Shown here in pieces: positions 1 to 11,952 of a stretch of 64,000 nt of DNA (within the stretch, counting starts at the first letter, position 1; each line of letters starts with the position of its first letter). The notes under the pieces were generated by a model. The model ran no database searches and was not told the origin of the DNA. It was given only the letters and a program-made list of their open reading frames with translations. Source of the DNA: Ruegeria marina (lineage in GTDB: Bacteria; Pseudomonadota; Alphaproteobacteria; Rhodobacterales; Rhodobacteraceae); assembly GCF_900101475.1 (NCBI RefSeq), contig NZ_FMZV01000001.1, positions 310,001-374,000 on the forward strand, written 5' to 3'. The position numbers and the translations under genes are program-made.

Positions 1-1315
1 TGACGGCAATGCGTATCGCATTGGGTGCACGCCCGTCACGCAGCGCGAATTCGTCCGCCGAGCGGACCTGGACGCCGGCGCGTTCCGCCGCACGGGTAAA
101 GGCGGCCGAGCGCCAGCCCGAGGGCAGACGCAGCCAGACAAAGGGCACGTCCGGATCCCACACCAGATCGAATGCCCCAAGCGTGTTGACCGCGACACGA
201 ACATATTCGGACATACGCTTGCGAACGTCCAATGCCAACTGTCGCGCCCGGGGATCCGAGAGCAACAGCCGCGTCAGTTCCGCCAGAGGCTGTGCCAGAC
301 CAAAATACCCGTATTCAGCCGACCGACGCAGCCGTGCCGCCTGCCCCGCCGGTGCAATCGCAAAGCCGACCCGCAAGGCAGGTGTAAGCGATTTCGAGAT
401 CGACGACACATGCCAGCCCCGTTCCGGCGCAAGCGCCCGATAGCTGGGCGCGCGCGGCTGACCGATGCGATAACAATCGTCTTCGATGATCTGGAGGCCA
501 TGCTTGCGCGCCACCTCGACCACCTCTTTCCGGCGCTCCAGTGGGGCATGGCTGCCGGTCGGGTTCTGCACCTCAGGCGATACGCAAACGGCCTGCGCCG
601 GAGCCTGGCGCGCGGCAAGATCAAGTGACCTGGGGTCGATACCCCATTTGTCCATGCGGATGCCCACCACCTCGGCCCGCATCAACTCGGCAGCACGGCG
701 GAACCCTGCGTAAGACAGATCTTCGACGAAGACCACCGGCTTGGGGCCGGAAAAGATGCTCTGGAACACCACACAGAGCCCGTTCTGACCGCCATGGGTC
801 AGAACGATATCATCCGGGGCCAGCGGGCCAAGCGGCAGATTCGCCAGCCACTCGGCCACGGCCTTGCGCACCCCGGCATAGGCATCGCGCGTCGGATAGT
901 TGAGGAACATGGCCGGATCGCCCCGCGCGATTTTCGCCAGGCATTCGCGAATCAAGGCCACCTGGCCCACGTCTGCCAGCCTGGGGCTGAAGAGGCTGAC
1001 GTGGTGGTCGTCCTGCTCTTCGAGCCGGTACAATTGTCGCGACCACACGTCATCCAGAACCGGACGCTTGGGTTCCGCCACGAATGTACCACGCCCAACT
1101 TCGGCCGACAAAAGCCCCTCATCCGTCAGGATCGAATAAGCGCGCGCCACCGTGCCCGGCGTAATGCTCAGCTTGTAGGCAAGATCACGCACCGGGGGCA
1201 GCTTTGCCCCAACCTCAAGACTTTTGTTTGCGATGGCTTTTCTGATGGCATCGGCAACAAGAGTGTATTTCGGCCCCTTGGCTGAAGGAAGAGAGTCCGG
1301 CCAAATTGTACCCAT
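1..1315 (-). CDS. MocR-type GntR/aminotransferase-like transcriptional regulator (partial)
   Basis: The gene begins at the ATG whose complement lies at 1313-1315 and runs off the left edge, with 438 codons visible and no stop. Residues about 15-80 form a GntR winged helix (LPPVRDLAYKLSITPGTVA). From about residue 105 the protein looks like a class I aminotransferase: a GGQNGL segment near 175, an IIEDD segment near 277, and an SISKS segment with the likely PLP-binding lysine at about 308. This domain order defines the MocR family, whose members sense PLP or amino compounds and bind direct repeats. It is divergent from a DUF1127 gene, and the 97-bp gap carries three direct repeats that may be its operator. 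The ligand cannot be told from sequence. Confidence 0.88.
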   Translation of the reverse strand, partial: MGTIWPDSLPSAKGPKYTLVADAIRKAIANKSLEVGAKLPPVRDLAYKLSITPGTVARAYSILTDEGLLSAEVGRGTFVAEPKRPVLDDVWSRQLYRLEEQDDHHVSLFSPRLADVGQVALIRECLAKIARGDPAMFLNYPTRDAYAGVRKAVAEWLANLPLGPLAPDDIVLTHGGQNGLCVVFQSIFSGPKPVVFVEDLSYAGFRRAAELMRAEVVGIRMDKWGIDPRSLDLAARQAPAQAVCVSPEVQNPTGSHAPLERRKEVVEVARKHGLQIIEDDCYRIGQPRAPSYRALAPERGWHVSSISKSLTPALRVGFAIAPAGQAARLRRSAEYGYFGLAQPLAELTRLLLSDPRARQLALDVRKRMSEYVRVAVNTLGAFDLVWDPDVPFVWLRLPSGWRSAAFTRAAERAGVQVRSADEFALRDGRAPNAIRIAV

Positions 1316-1350
1316 TACAATCTTTCCTTTGATCTCATATCACCTTCAAA

Positions 1351-1389
1351 TGTACCAACTGTGTATCAAGATTATCCAATTTGTGTCAA
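1351..1389. promoter_or_regulatory. Three direct repeats, candidate MocR operator
   Basis: TGTACCAA (1351-1358), TGTATCAA (1362-1369) and TGTGTCAA (1382-1389) lie head to tail in the gap between the two divergent genes. Their starts are 11 and 20 bp apart, close to one and two helical turns. MocR regulators usually bind direct repeats, so this is a good candidate operator controlling both genes. A fourth similar stretch, TGTACCCA at 1307-1314, overlaps the regulator start codon. Confidence 0.5.
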
Positions 1390-1412
1390 TACAATCGAAA
1401 AGGACCACTGTC

Positions 1413-1640
1413 ATGACACGCGCAATGCCCTCGCCCGCCCTGATGCTGCTGAACGCCAGCCCCCGGCTGCCGCTGATCGCTGCTCTGGCCGTGGGATTTG
1501 CCGCGACCGTGACCAAGTGGGAGCAACGTCGGCGCACCCGCCTGAATCTCGGGCGGCTGGACGATCGTCTTTTGCAGAACGTCGGCCTCACCCGCAGCCA
1601 GATGCGCCATGAGACCGCCCGCATGTTCTGGCAGGGCTGA
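1413..1640 (+). CDS. Small DUF1127 protein
   Basis: This 75-residue protein has a hydrophobic N-terminal half (LPLIAALAVGFAA, about residues 19-31), a basic stretch (KWEQRRRTR) and a C-terminal DUF1127 motif, LGRLDDRLLQNVGLTRSQM, at about 46-64. DUF1127 proteins are short and arginine-rich; in alphaproteobacteria some act in phosphate, carbon or RNA-related control, but the role of this one is unknown. The ATG at 1413 is preceded by AAAAGGA. It is divergent from the MocR regulator and probably controlled by it. A strong hairpin terminator follows the stop. Confidence 0.75.
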   Translation: MTRAMPSPALMLLNASPRLPLIAALAVGFAATVTKWEQRRRTRLNLGRLDDRLLQNVGLTRSQMRHETARMFWQG

Positions 1641-1672
1641 ATCGAATTCCCCAGTCCCTTGATGGGACCTCT

Positions 1673-2146
1673 TCACTGGCCGGGGCTCGCCCCGGCCATT
1701 TTTTGTGAAAATGCCGCCGCGGCGCTGCCGGCCGGAGGAATGGAATAGGTCATCGTCGCCCGCGCCACCGGCTTGCCCGACCCCTGCGAAAACATCAGCA
1801 CATCGCCCACCGCAAGTGTCTTGCCCAGTTTCAACAGACGGCATTCGGCGACGATCTGCGCACCACCTTCGGGCTTGCGCATGAAATCCATCGAACAGTT
1901 TGTGGTCACGGCCAGCGCCTGACGTCCCAGCCGTGCCAATACCATCGCGTAGACGCAGACATCGGCCAGGGCGAACATCGAAGGCCCCGATACTGTGCCG
2001 CCGGGACGAAGATGACGCTCGGCAGTCAAGAGCCGCATGGTCACCGTGTCCTCGGTCAGCTCATCTATGGCGAAATCCTCGCGCACCTGGGGAAATACCT
2101 CGGCCAGATATTGCGACAATTCCCCCTGATTCAACGCCAATGTCAT
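1673..2146 (-). CDS. PaaI-type hotdog acyl-CoA thioesterase
   Basis: The 157-residue product has the hotdog pattern of the PaaI/DUF4442-like thioesterases: a segment near residues 45-65 (RPGGTVSGPSMFALADVCVYA), where family members bear the helix with the catalytic acid, and VTTNCSMDFMRKP further on. The likely activity is hydrolysis of acyl-CoA thioesters in the cytosol. I chose the ATG at 2146, not one six codons upstream, because GAGGAGG sits at the right distance before it. The gene is divergent from the enoyl-CoA hydratase paralogue at 2205, which also handles acyl-CoA, so a shared promoter region is likely. The substrate is unknown. Confidence 0.75.
   Translation of the reverse strand: MTLALNQGELSQYLAEVFPQVREDFAIDELTEDTVTMRLLTAERHLRPGGTVSGPSMFALADVCVYAMVLARLGRQALAVTTNCSMDFMRKPEGGAQIVAECRLLKLGKTLAVGDVLMFSQGSGKPVARATMTYSIPPAGSAAAAFSQKMAGASPGQ
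1678..1704 (+). terminator. Rho-independent terminator after the DUF1127 gene
   Basis: Arms GGCCGGGG (1678-1685) and CCCCGGCC (1690-1697) pair perfectly around a CTCG loop, and six Ts follow at 1699-1704. The element lies inside the last codons of the convergent thioesterase gene, so the same DNA codes for protein on the other strand. Confidence 0.8.
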
Positions 2147-2204
2147 GCTTTCCCTCCTCGACATCCGAGCCTAGAGTTGCCCCGAGTTTGCAGCGGAGGG
2201 CAAG

Positions 2205-2990
2205 ATGACAATTCTGGAACGTCACGACACGGGCGCGGTGGCGCAACTGATCATGAATGCACCGGAACGGCTCAACGCGCTCAGCGACGAGATGCTCGCT
2301 GCGCTTCAGGCCGAGTTTGACAGCCTGCGCGGCGACCGGACCATCCGGGCCGTCATCCTTTCGGGCGCCGGCAAGGCGTTCTGCGCGGGCCACGACCTGA
2401 AGCAGATGACCGCGGGCAGGCAGGCTCCGGATGGCGGCAAGGCGTATTTCAAGGATCTGTTCGACCGCTGCGCGCGAATGATGATGTCGGTCCAGTCGCT
2501 GCCGCAACCCGTTATCGCCCAGGTCCACGGCATCGCCACCGCCGCAGGCTGCCAGCTGGTCGCTACCTGTGACATGGCCGTCGCGGCCGAAGGCACCAGG
2601 TTTGGAGTGAACGGTGTCAATATCGGCCTGTTCTGTTCGACGCCCATGGTCGCGCTCAGCCGCAATATCCCGCGCAAGCAGGCGTTCGAAATGCTAACGA
2701 CCGGCCGGTTCATTGAAGCCGAGCGCGCCGCCGAGCTTGGACTGGTCAATCATGTGGTGCCCGTCGAACGTCTCGCGGACGAGACCCGCGCACTGGCCGA
2801 AACCGTCGCAGGCAAACTTGGCGCCGCCGTGCGTATCGGCAAGGAAGCCTTCTACCGCCAGCAGATGTTGCCGCTGGACCAGGCCTATGCGTATACCGGC
2901 GATGTCATGGTCGAGAACATGCTCTATCGCGACACCGAGGAAGGCATCGCCGCCTTTATCGAGAAGCGCCCCCCCGATTGGAGCCAATAG
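2205..2990 (+). CDS. Enoyl-CoA hydratase/isomerase family protein, ECHDC3-like
   Basis: This 261-residue crotonase-fold protein shows the CoA-binding oxyanion-hole segments FCAGHDLKQM (about 59-68) and ATAAGCQLVATCD (about 111-123). The two glutamates used by classical enoyl-CoA hydratases are absent: the GGCE position reads AGCQ (Q117) and the QPE position reads VNG (G137). Such paralogues resemble the mitochondrial ECHDC3 group, whose reaction is unclear. The ATG is preceded by GGAGGGCAAG. It is divergent from an acyl-CoA thioesterase. A hydratase role should therefore not be assumed. Confidence 0.82.
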   Translation: MTILERHDTGAVAQLIMNAPERLNALSDEMLAALQAEFDSLRGDRTIRAVILSGAGKAFCAGHDLKQMTAGRQAPDGGKAYFKDLFDRCARMMMSVQSLPQPVIAQVHGIATAAGCQLVATCDMAVAAEGTRFGVNGVNIGLFCSTPMVALSRNIPRKQAFEMLTTGRFIEAERAAELGLVNHVVPVERLADETRALAETVAGKLGAAVRIGKEAFYRQQMLPLDQAYAYTGDVMVENMLYRDTEEGIAAFIEKRPPDWSQ

Positions 2991-3284
2991 ACGGATCATG
3001 TGATCAATAGTGTGGAATTGTTTCCAAACGAGCACTTTTAATTTGGGCAACACTGTGGCAAAGCTTTGGCAAGGCCTATGCCTTTCTGACTTTTGGGTCG
3101 CCGTGGGCGGAAGGTCCCTCCAGCCGGACTCTCTCACCGGCGCCGACATTCCCGCAGCGGCGACCCCAAAATTCCCGGATCAAAAGAACTTCCTCCCGCC
3201 AATATTGAGGGCCGGTCCGGCATTTCCTATTGTTGGCCACCTGCACCATTGCGCCACCCCGCGCCCTGCCCTATTTGGCGTCCC
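2991..3284. other. Gene-free interval before trmFO
   Basis: No convincing reading frame or RNA gene was found in these 294 bp. There is a short dyad (TGGAA/TTCCA around 3011-3025) and a TGGCAAAGC/TTTGGCAAG region near 3057-3074, but no clear promoter or terminator. The interval probably carries the trmFO promoter. Confidence 0.4.
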
Positions 3285-4625
3285 ATGACAGACAGATTGC
3301 ATATCGTGGGCGGCGGCATGGCCGGGTCCGAGGCCGCCTGGCAGGCGGCGGAAATGGGCGTAGACGTGGTGATCCACGAAATGCGGCCAAAAATCGGCAC
3401 TTTTGCCCATCAGACTGGCAACCTGGCCGAGATGGTTTGTTCGAACTCCTTCCGGTCCGACGATGACGAACAGAATGCGGTTGGCCTGCTGCATTGGGAA
3501 ATGCGGGCGGCCGGCGGTTTGATCATGGCCGCCGCAGATGCCCATCGCCTGCCGGCCGGCGGAGCGCTGGCGGTGGATCGCGATCCCTTTGCAGAAACGG
3601 TAACCGCCAGGTTGCGCGAACACCCGCACATCTCCGTCACCGAAGAAGAGGTCACCGGGCTACCGCAAGAGGGCCACTGGATTTTCGCGACCGGCCCGCT
3701 CACCTCTCCCACCCTTGGCGAGGCGATCCGGCGCGAGACCGGGGCCGATTCGCTGGCTTTTTTCGACGCCATTGCGCCGATCGTCTATGCCGACACCATC
3801 GACATGAGCCGCGCCTGGCTGCAATCGCGCTATGACAAGGGCGACACCGAAGAGGAACGAACCGCCTACATCAACTGCCCGATGGACAAGGACCAGTACG
3901 AAGCGTTCATCGACGCGCTGCTGGCGGCCGAGAAAACCGAGTTCCATGAAGGTGAGACCGCAACCTATTTCGACGGATGCCTGCCAATAGAGGTGATGGC
4001 GGAACGCGGGCGCGAAACCCTACGCCACGGCCCGATGAAACCGGTGGGTCTGACCAACCCGCACCAGCCCGAAGTCAAGCCGCATGCCGTTGTACAACTG
4101 CGCCGCGACAATGCCCTTGGCACACTCTACAATATCGTGGGCTTTCAGACCAAGATGAAGTATGGTGCACAAACTTCTGTTTTCCGGATGATACCGGGAT
4201 TGGAAGAGGCCGGTTTCGCGCGTCTGGGCGGCATTCACCGCAATACTTTCATCAATTCGCCAACGCTTCTGGATGAACAGATGAGACTCAGGTCCCGCCC
4301 GAATATCCGCTTTGCAGGCCAGATCACAGGGGTCGAGGGTTACGTCGAAAGCGCGGCGATGGGGCTGCTTGCCGGGCGTCTCGCCGCCGCCGAGATGCAA
4401 GGTCGCAGCCTGCCCCGGGTACCGCAGGACAGCGCCATGGGCGCATTGATCCACCACATAACCGGTGGTGCCGACGCAAGGACCTTTCAGCCGATGAACG
4501 TCAACTTCGGACTGTTTCGTCCCGTGGACGGGCTGAAAGGCGGGCGCAGGGGACGCAAGGATCGCTACAAGGCTTATACAGACCGTGCCAAAGAGGCGTG
4601 GAGCGCCTGGCTGGCAAACTCCTGA
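3285..4625 (+). CDS. trmFO: Methylenetetrahydrofolate-tRNA (uracil-5-)-methyltransferase TrmFO
   Basis: TrmFO uses methylenetetrahydrofolate and FAD to make 5-methyluridine at position 54 of tRNA. The 446-residue product starts with a FAD-binding [12 protein letters not shown] motif. It has the two conserved cysteines of the family, in [10 protein letters not shown] (C52) and [15 protein letters not shown] (C232), the second being the usual nucleophile. The segment [10 protein letters not shown] and the C-terminal [12 protein letters not shown] are typical of GidA-like TrmFO. The start at 3285 gives [11 protein letters not shown]; upstream in-frame starts give an implausible N-terminus. Length matches the family. 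Confidence 0.95.
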   Translation: MTDRLHIVGGGMAGSEAAWQAAEMGVDVVIHEMRPKIGTFAHQTGNLAEMVCSNSFRSDDDEQNAVGLLHWEMRAAGGLIMAAADAHRLPAGGALAVDRDPFAETVTARLREHPHISVTEEEVTGLPQEGHWIFATGPLTSPTLGEAIRRETGADSLAFFDAIAPIVYADTIDMSRAWLQSRYDKGDTEEERTAYINCPMDKDQYEAFIDALLAAEKTEFHEGETATYFDGCLPIEVMAERGRETLRHGPMKPVGLTNPHQPEVKPHAVVQLRRDNALGTLYNIVGFQTKMKYGAQTSVFRMIPGLEEAGFARLGGIHRNTFINSPTLLDEQMRLRSRPNIRFAGQITGVEGYVESAAMGLLAGRLAAAEMQGRSLPRVPQDSAMGALIHHITGGADARTFQPMNVNFGLFRPVDGLKGGRRGRKDRYKAYTDRAKEAWSAWLANS

Positions 4626-4661
4626 CTGGACGGAAATCGCGGCCTGTGTCTAACATCCGGC

Positions 4662-5276
4662 ATGATCCTGCGGTTTCTCAAATCCACCTACTCTCTGTCC
4701 TCTCCAAAGGATACGCAGGCCCATTATGACAAATGGGCCGGAAGCTATGACGAGGAACTGACCGAAAACGGCTATGCGACGCCGGACAGGCTGGCGCTTG
4801 CCTTGTGGGAAATACGCCCGGACGGCCAGATGCCGGTTCTCGATTTCGGCTGCGGCACCGGTCTGTCAGGTCTCGCCTTGCGCAGAGCAGGATTCCAGGT
4901 ACTTGACGGAATGGACCCGACACCGGGAATGCTGGAAGCCGCACAGGACAAGGGCATCTATCGAACCTTGAGCGGCTTTGACATCACGGCCGCACCGCCG
5001 ATCCCACAGGGCGCTTATCGCGCCATCACGGCAATCGGTGTCATCGGACAGGGCGCCGCGCCTCCCGAGACAATCGACCATTTGCTGCGGGCCTTGCCCA
5101 AGGGGGGCGTACTGGGATTCTCGCTGAACGACATTGCGCTGGCCGACCGCGCCTATATCGGTCGCCTGAACGATTGGCTGGACATGGGCGCGGCGCGATT
5201 GCTGGCGCGCAACTCGGGCCCGCACCTGCCGGGTATCGACCTGAACTCTGACATCTTCATCGTTGAAAAAGCGTGA
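4662..5276 (+). CDS. Class I SAM-dependent methyltransferase
   Basis: This 204-residue protein has a Rossmann-fold SAM-binding motif, VLDFGCGTGLSG, at about 59-70 and an acidic residue in LDGMDPTPGML. The N-terminal HYDKWAGSYDEELTENGY resembles the Williams-Beuren/TPR-linked methyltransferase group. The substrate is not evident. Its stop overlaps the GTG start of gluQ by four bases (GTGA), so the two are almost certainly co-translated. Confidence 0.75.
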   Translation: MILRFLKSTYSLSSPKDTQAHYDKWAGSYDEELTENGYATPDRLALALWEIRPDGQMPVLDFGCGTGLSGLALRRAGFQVLDGMDPTPGMLEAAQDKGIYRTLSGFDITAAPPIPQGAYRAITAIGVIGQGAAPPETIDHLLRALPKGGVLGFSLNDIALADRAYIGRLNDWLDMGAARLLARNSGPHLPGIDLNSDIFIVEKA

Positions 5277-6115
5277 CTTTCACCACCCGATTTGCGCCGT
5301 CTCCAACCGGACCATTGCACCTTGGACATGCATATTCGGCGCTCCTGGCGCATGACCTGACCCGAGCCTCGGGCGGGCGTTTTCTACTGAGGATCGACGA
5401 TATCGACCAGTCCCGCGCCCGGCCGCAATGGGAGGCGCAGTTGCAGGACGATCTGCACTGGCTGGGCATTTCCTGGGACGCGCCGCCGCGCCGCCAATCG
5501 GAACATTTCAAGGACTATTCCGACGCGCTCGACAAGTTGCGCGCGGTCGGGCTGATTTTCGAGTGCCAATGTACCCGCCGCGATATCGAGACTGCGGCAA
5601 ATGCCCCGCAAGAAGGTGTGCCGGAATTCGGCCCCGACGGACGGATCTATCCTGGCACCTGCCGCGAGCTTGGCTTGCCGCCCGCGGCCACGACCTGCAG
5701 CCGCTTGAACATCGCCCGTGCCTGTGCGGCCGGACTTCCGGCGGAGTTCTCCGAAACCGGCCCCCGTCATCTCGGACTTCACAAGCTTGCGGCTGGGGAC
5801 CTGCTTCAGTCGGTGGGCGACGTCGTGTTGTCCCGGCGTGAAATGGCCGCCTCCTATCACCTGTCCGTCGTCATCGACGATGCCGCCTGCGGCGTCACCC
5901 ATGTCATCCGGGGTGAAGACCTGTTCGAAGCAACCCGCATCCACGTGCTTCTGCAATCGCTGCTGGGCCTGCCCACGCCAGTCTATCACCATCACGCCCT
6001 GATCCGCGACGAACAGGGAAAACGGCTCGCCAAACGCGACGATGCCCGTGCAATATCAACTTTTCGCGCGCAAGGGGCCACGCCACAGGATATCCGCCGG
6101 ATGGTCGGGCTCTGA
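5273..6115 (+). CDS. gluQ: Glutamyl-Q tRNA(Asp) synthetase
   Basis: GluQRS glutamylates the queuosine base in the anticodon of tRNA-Asp. The 280-residue product is a truncated GluRS: the class I HLGH motif is at 16-19, and the signature lysines appear as KRLAKR at 250-255. The zinc site is C98, C100, Y126 and C130, matching the CxC...Yx3C arrangement of the family. No anticodon-binding domain follows, which separates it from a true GltX. The GTG start at 5273 overlaps the upstream stop, so translation is coupled to the methyltransferase. Confidence 0.93.
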   Translation: MTFTTRFAPSPTGPLHLGHAYSALLAHDLTRASGGRFLLRIDDIDQSRARPQWEAQLQDDLHWLGISWDAPPRRQSEHFKDYSDALDKLRAVGLIFECQCTRRDIETAANAPQEGVPEFGPDGRIYPGTCRELGLPPAATTCSRLNIARACAAGLPAEFSETGPRHLGLHKLAAGDLLQSVGDVVLSRREMAASYHLSVVIDDAACGVTHVIRGEDLFEATRIHVLLQSLLGLPTPVYHHHALIRDEQGKRLAKRDDARAISTFRAQGATPQDIRRMVGL

Positions 6116-6117
6116 CC

Positions 6118-6477
6118 TCAGCCTTCGGGCTGCATCAGTTCCACTTCTGCACCTTCGCGCACCGCGGTGTAGAAACAGCTGCGTCGGTTCGTGTGACACG
6201 CCGGACCAGTCTGGCGCACCATGACCAGCAGGCAATCCCGGTCGCAATCGACCCGCAGGTCGACGAGTTCCTGGACATGCCCCGAGCTTTCGCCCTTGAT
6301 CCAGAAGCTCTGCCGCGACCGCGACCAATAGGTCACCCGACCGCTGGCCAGTGTGCGCGCCACGGCCTCGGCATTCATCCAGGCCATCATCAGCACGTCG
6401 CTGGTCACCGCGTCCTGCGCAATGGCCGGGATCAGGCCATTTGCATCGTACTTTAGTGTCGAAGGGTCAAAGGACAT
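6118..6477 (-). CDS. hisI: Phosphoribosyl-AMP cyclohydrolase
   Basis: HisI opens the adenine ring of phosphoribosyl-AMP, the third step of histidine synthesis. The 119-residue protein has YWSRSRQSFWIKGESSG (50-66), the metal-binding DCDRD (77-81) and the zinc cysteines in CHTNRRSCF (94-102). There is no fused HisE domain, and no other his gene is in the window, so this is a stand-alone hisI. The ATG at 6477 gives the expected length. It is divergent from the NifU-like gene with 67 bp between them. Confidence 0.95.
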   Translation of the reverse strand: MSFDPSTLKYDANGLIPAIAQDAVTSDVLMMAWMNAEAVARTLASGRVTYWSRSRQSFWIKGESSGHVQELVDLRVDCDRDCLLVMVRQTGPACHTNRRSCFYTAVREGAEVELMQPEG

Positions 6478-6544
6478 GATCAAAAACCTTTTGCATCCAG
6501 TTTGTCGGCCACTATGTATGGGGAACAGCCCAAGAGGGAAAGCC

Positions 6545-6997
6545 ATGTCCACGGAAACCGATCTGATCAAGCTTTATTCGGGCCGCATCCTGGCCTTGGC
6601 AGCCGATATTCCACATCTCGACCGGCTGGACAGCCCGGATGCAACAGCCAAGAAACGCTCGCCACTTTGCGGCTCGACCGTGACGGTGGATGTAACGATG
6701 CACGACGGTCGCATTACCGAGTTCGGGCAGGATGTAAAGGCATGTGCGCTGGGGCAGGCATCTGCCGCTGTGGTTGGCGGCGCGGTCATCGGGGCAACAC
6801 GCGCCCAGGTCGAAAAAGCGCGGGATCAGTTGAAGGCCATGCTCAAGGAAAACGGGCCTGTACCCGATGCCCCGTTTGACGGTCTGGAAGTTCTGATGCC
6901 GGCACGCGACTACAAGAACCGGCATGCCTCGATCCTGCTGGCGCTCGAAGCGACGCTCGAAGCGATGGAACAGGCAGAGCGCGCAAACTGCGCCTAA
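6545..6997 (+). CDS. NifU N-terminal-like (IscU family) scaffold-related protein
   Basis: The 150-residue product has the IscU/NifU N-terminal fold: PLCGSTVTV carries one cluster cysteine (C42) and KACALGQAS the second (C67). The third cysteine of true scaffolds, in the HCS motif, is replaced by HAS (A128); a cysteine occurs only at position 149. It may bind iron-sulfur clusters differently or have another role. The ATG at 6545 is chosen because GAGGGAAAGCC precedes it. It is divergent from hisI. Confidence 0.8.
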   Translation: MSTETDLIKLYSGRILALAADIPHLDRLDSPDATAKKRSPLCGSTVTVDVTMHDGRITEFGQDVKACALGQASAAVVGGAVIGATRAQVEKARDQLKAMLKENGPVPDAPFDGLEVLMPARDYKNRHASILLALEATLEAMEQAERANCA

Positions 6998-7076
6998 AGG
7001 TGCCGGTATTCTTGCGGAAAAGCCCGAAATACCCCTGTCCCGCTTGCAAAATTCCTGAACACCCAATGACATCTCG

Positions 7077-7113
7077 AAAAAACCGCCGCACCTTCGGGCA
7101 TGAAGGGCGGCGG
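7077..7113 (-). terminator. Rho-independent terminator for the 40-aa protein transcript
   Basis: Read on the minus strand, GCGGCGG/CCGCCGC-type arms (7083-7089 with 7107-7113) and CCTTC/GAAGG (7091-7095 with 7102-7106) form a 12-bp stem with one bulge and a 6-nt loop. It is followed by six Us (7077-7082 as As). It ends a transcript running left from the small gene at 7385 and leaves a 3-prime tail of about 150 nt without a clear reading frame. Confidence 0.75.
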
Positions 7114-7262
7114 CAAGTCATGCGTTTCTCGCAGGGGATCCGGCAGTTCTACGCCTTGGGCCGAGGCTGGCCCAGGGAAGGGTCTTTGGACAGGCAGGTC
7201 ACCCTTGCATCGAATGGGACAGGATGCGCAGCACGCCGGAACGAGATCGCAGGCAGAAAAGG

Positions 7263-7385
7263 TTAATACGCGCCCGGCATGTGAAGCGCGACCAGCAGAA
7301 TGACCAAGAGCGAGGCCGCACCGATCGCGTCCTGCAAAAGTGTGTCCTGGGAACGGGACAGAACTATCTTGATCTGGGTCATCAT
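7263..7385 (-). CDS. 40-aa single-pass membrane protein, candidate SOS-induced
   Basis: The ATG at 7385 opens a 40-codon frame (MMTQIKIVLSRSQDTLLQDA, then a hydrophobic helix ASLLVILLVAL, ending HMPGAY). An AGGTG/GGAGG ribosome binding site lies seven bases upstream (7391-7397), a rho-independent terminator lies downstream, and a GAAC-N7-GAAC LexA-type box lies about 70-85 bp upstream. Together these make a real, independently transcribed gene likely. The charged N-terminus and single membrane span recall small DNA-damage checkpoint proteins such as Caulobacter SidA, but I see no sequence identity to claim. A start at 7382 is also possible. Confidence 0.68.
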   Translation of the reverse strand: MMTQIKIVLSRSQDTLLQDAIGAASLLVILLVALHMPGAY

Positions 7386-7455
7386 CGGTTCACCTCCGGG
7401 TCATCGGTTAATCCTTTGTTGACCTTTTGTTCTCATTTTTCCGCGACTCGATCAA

Positions 7456-7480
7456 GAACTTTTTGAGAACATTTGTGAAC
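7456..7480 (-). promoter_or_regulatory. LexA-type SOS box (GAAC direct repeats)
   Basis: GAAC occurs at 7456-7459, 7467-7470 and 7477-7480. The first two form GAAC-N7-GAAC, the direct-repeat operator used by alphaproteobacterial LexA; the third follows with a 6-base gap. The site lies in the 112-bp gap between the end of recG and the start of the 40-aa gene, so it probably controls that gene. Confidence 0.6.
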
Positions 7481-7497
7481 TTTTGCGAATTCCACGC

Positions 7498-11939
<4,442 letters not shown>

Positions 11940-11952
11940 TCAGCAGGCGTCT

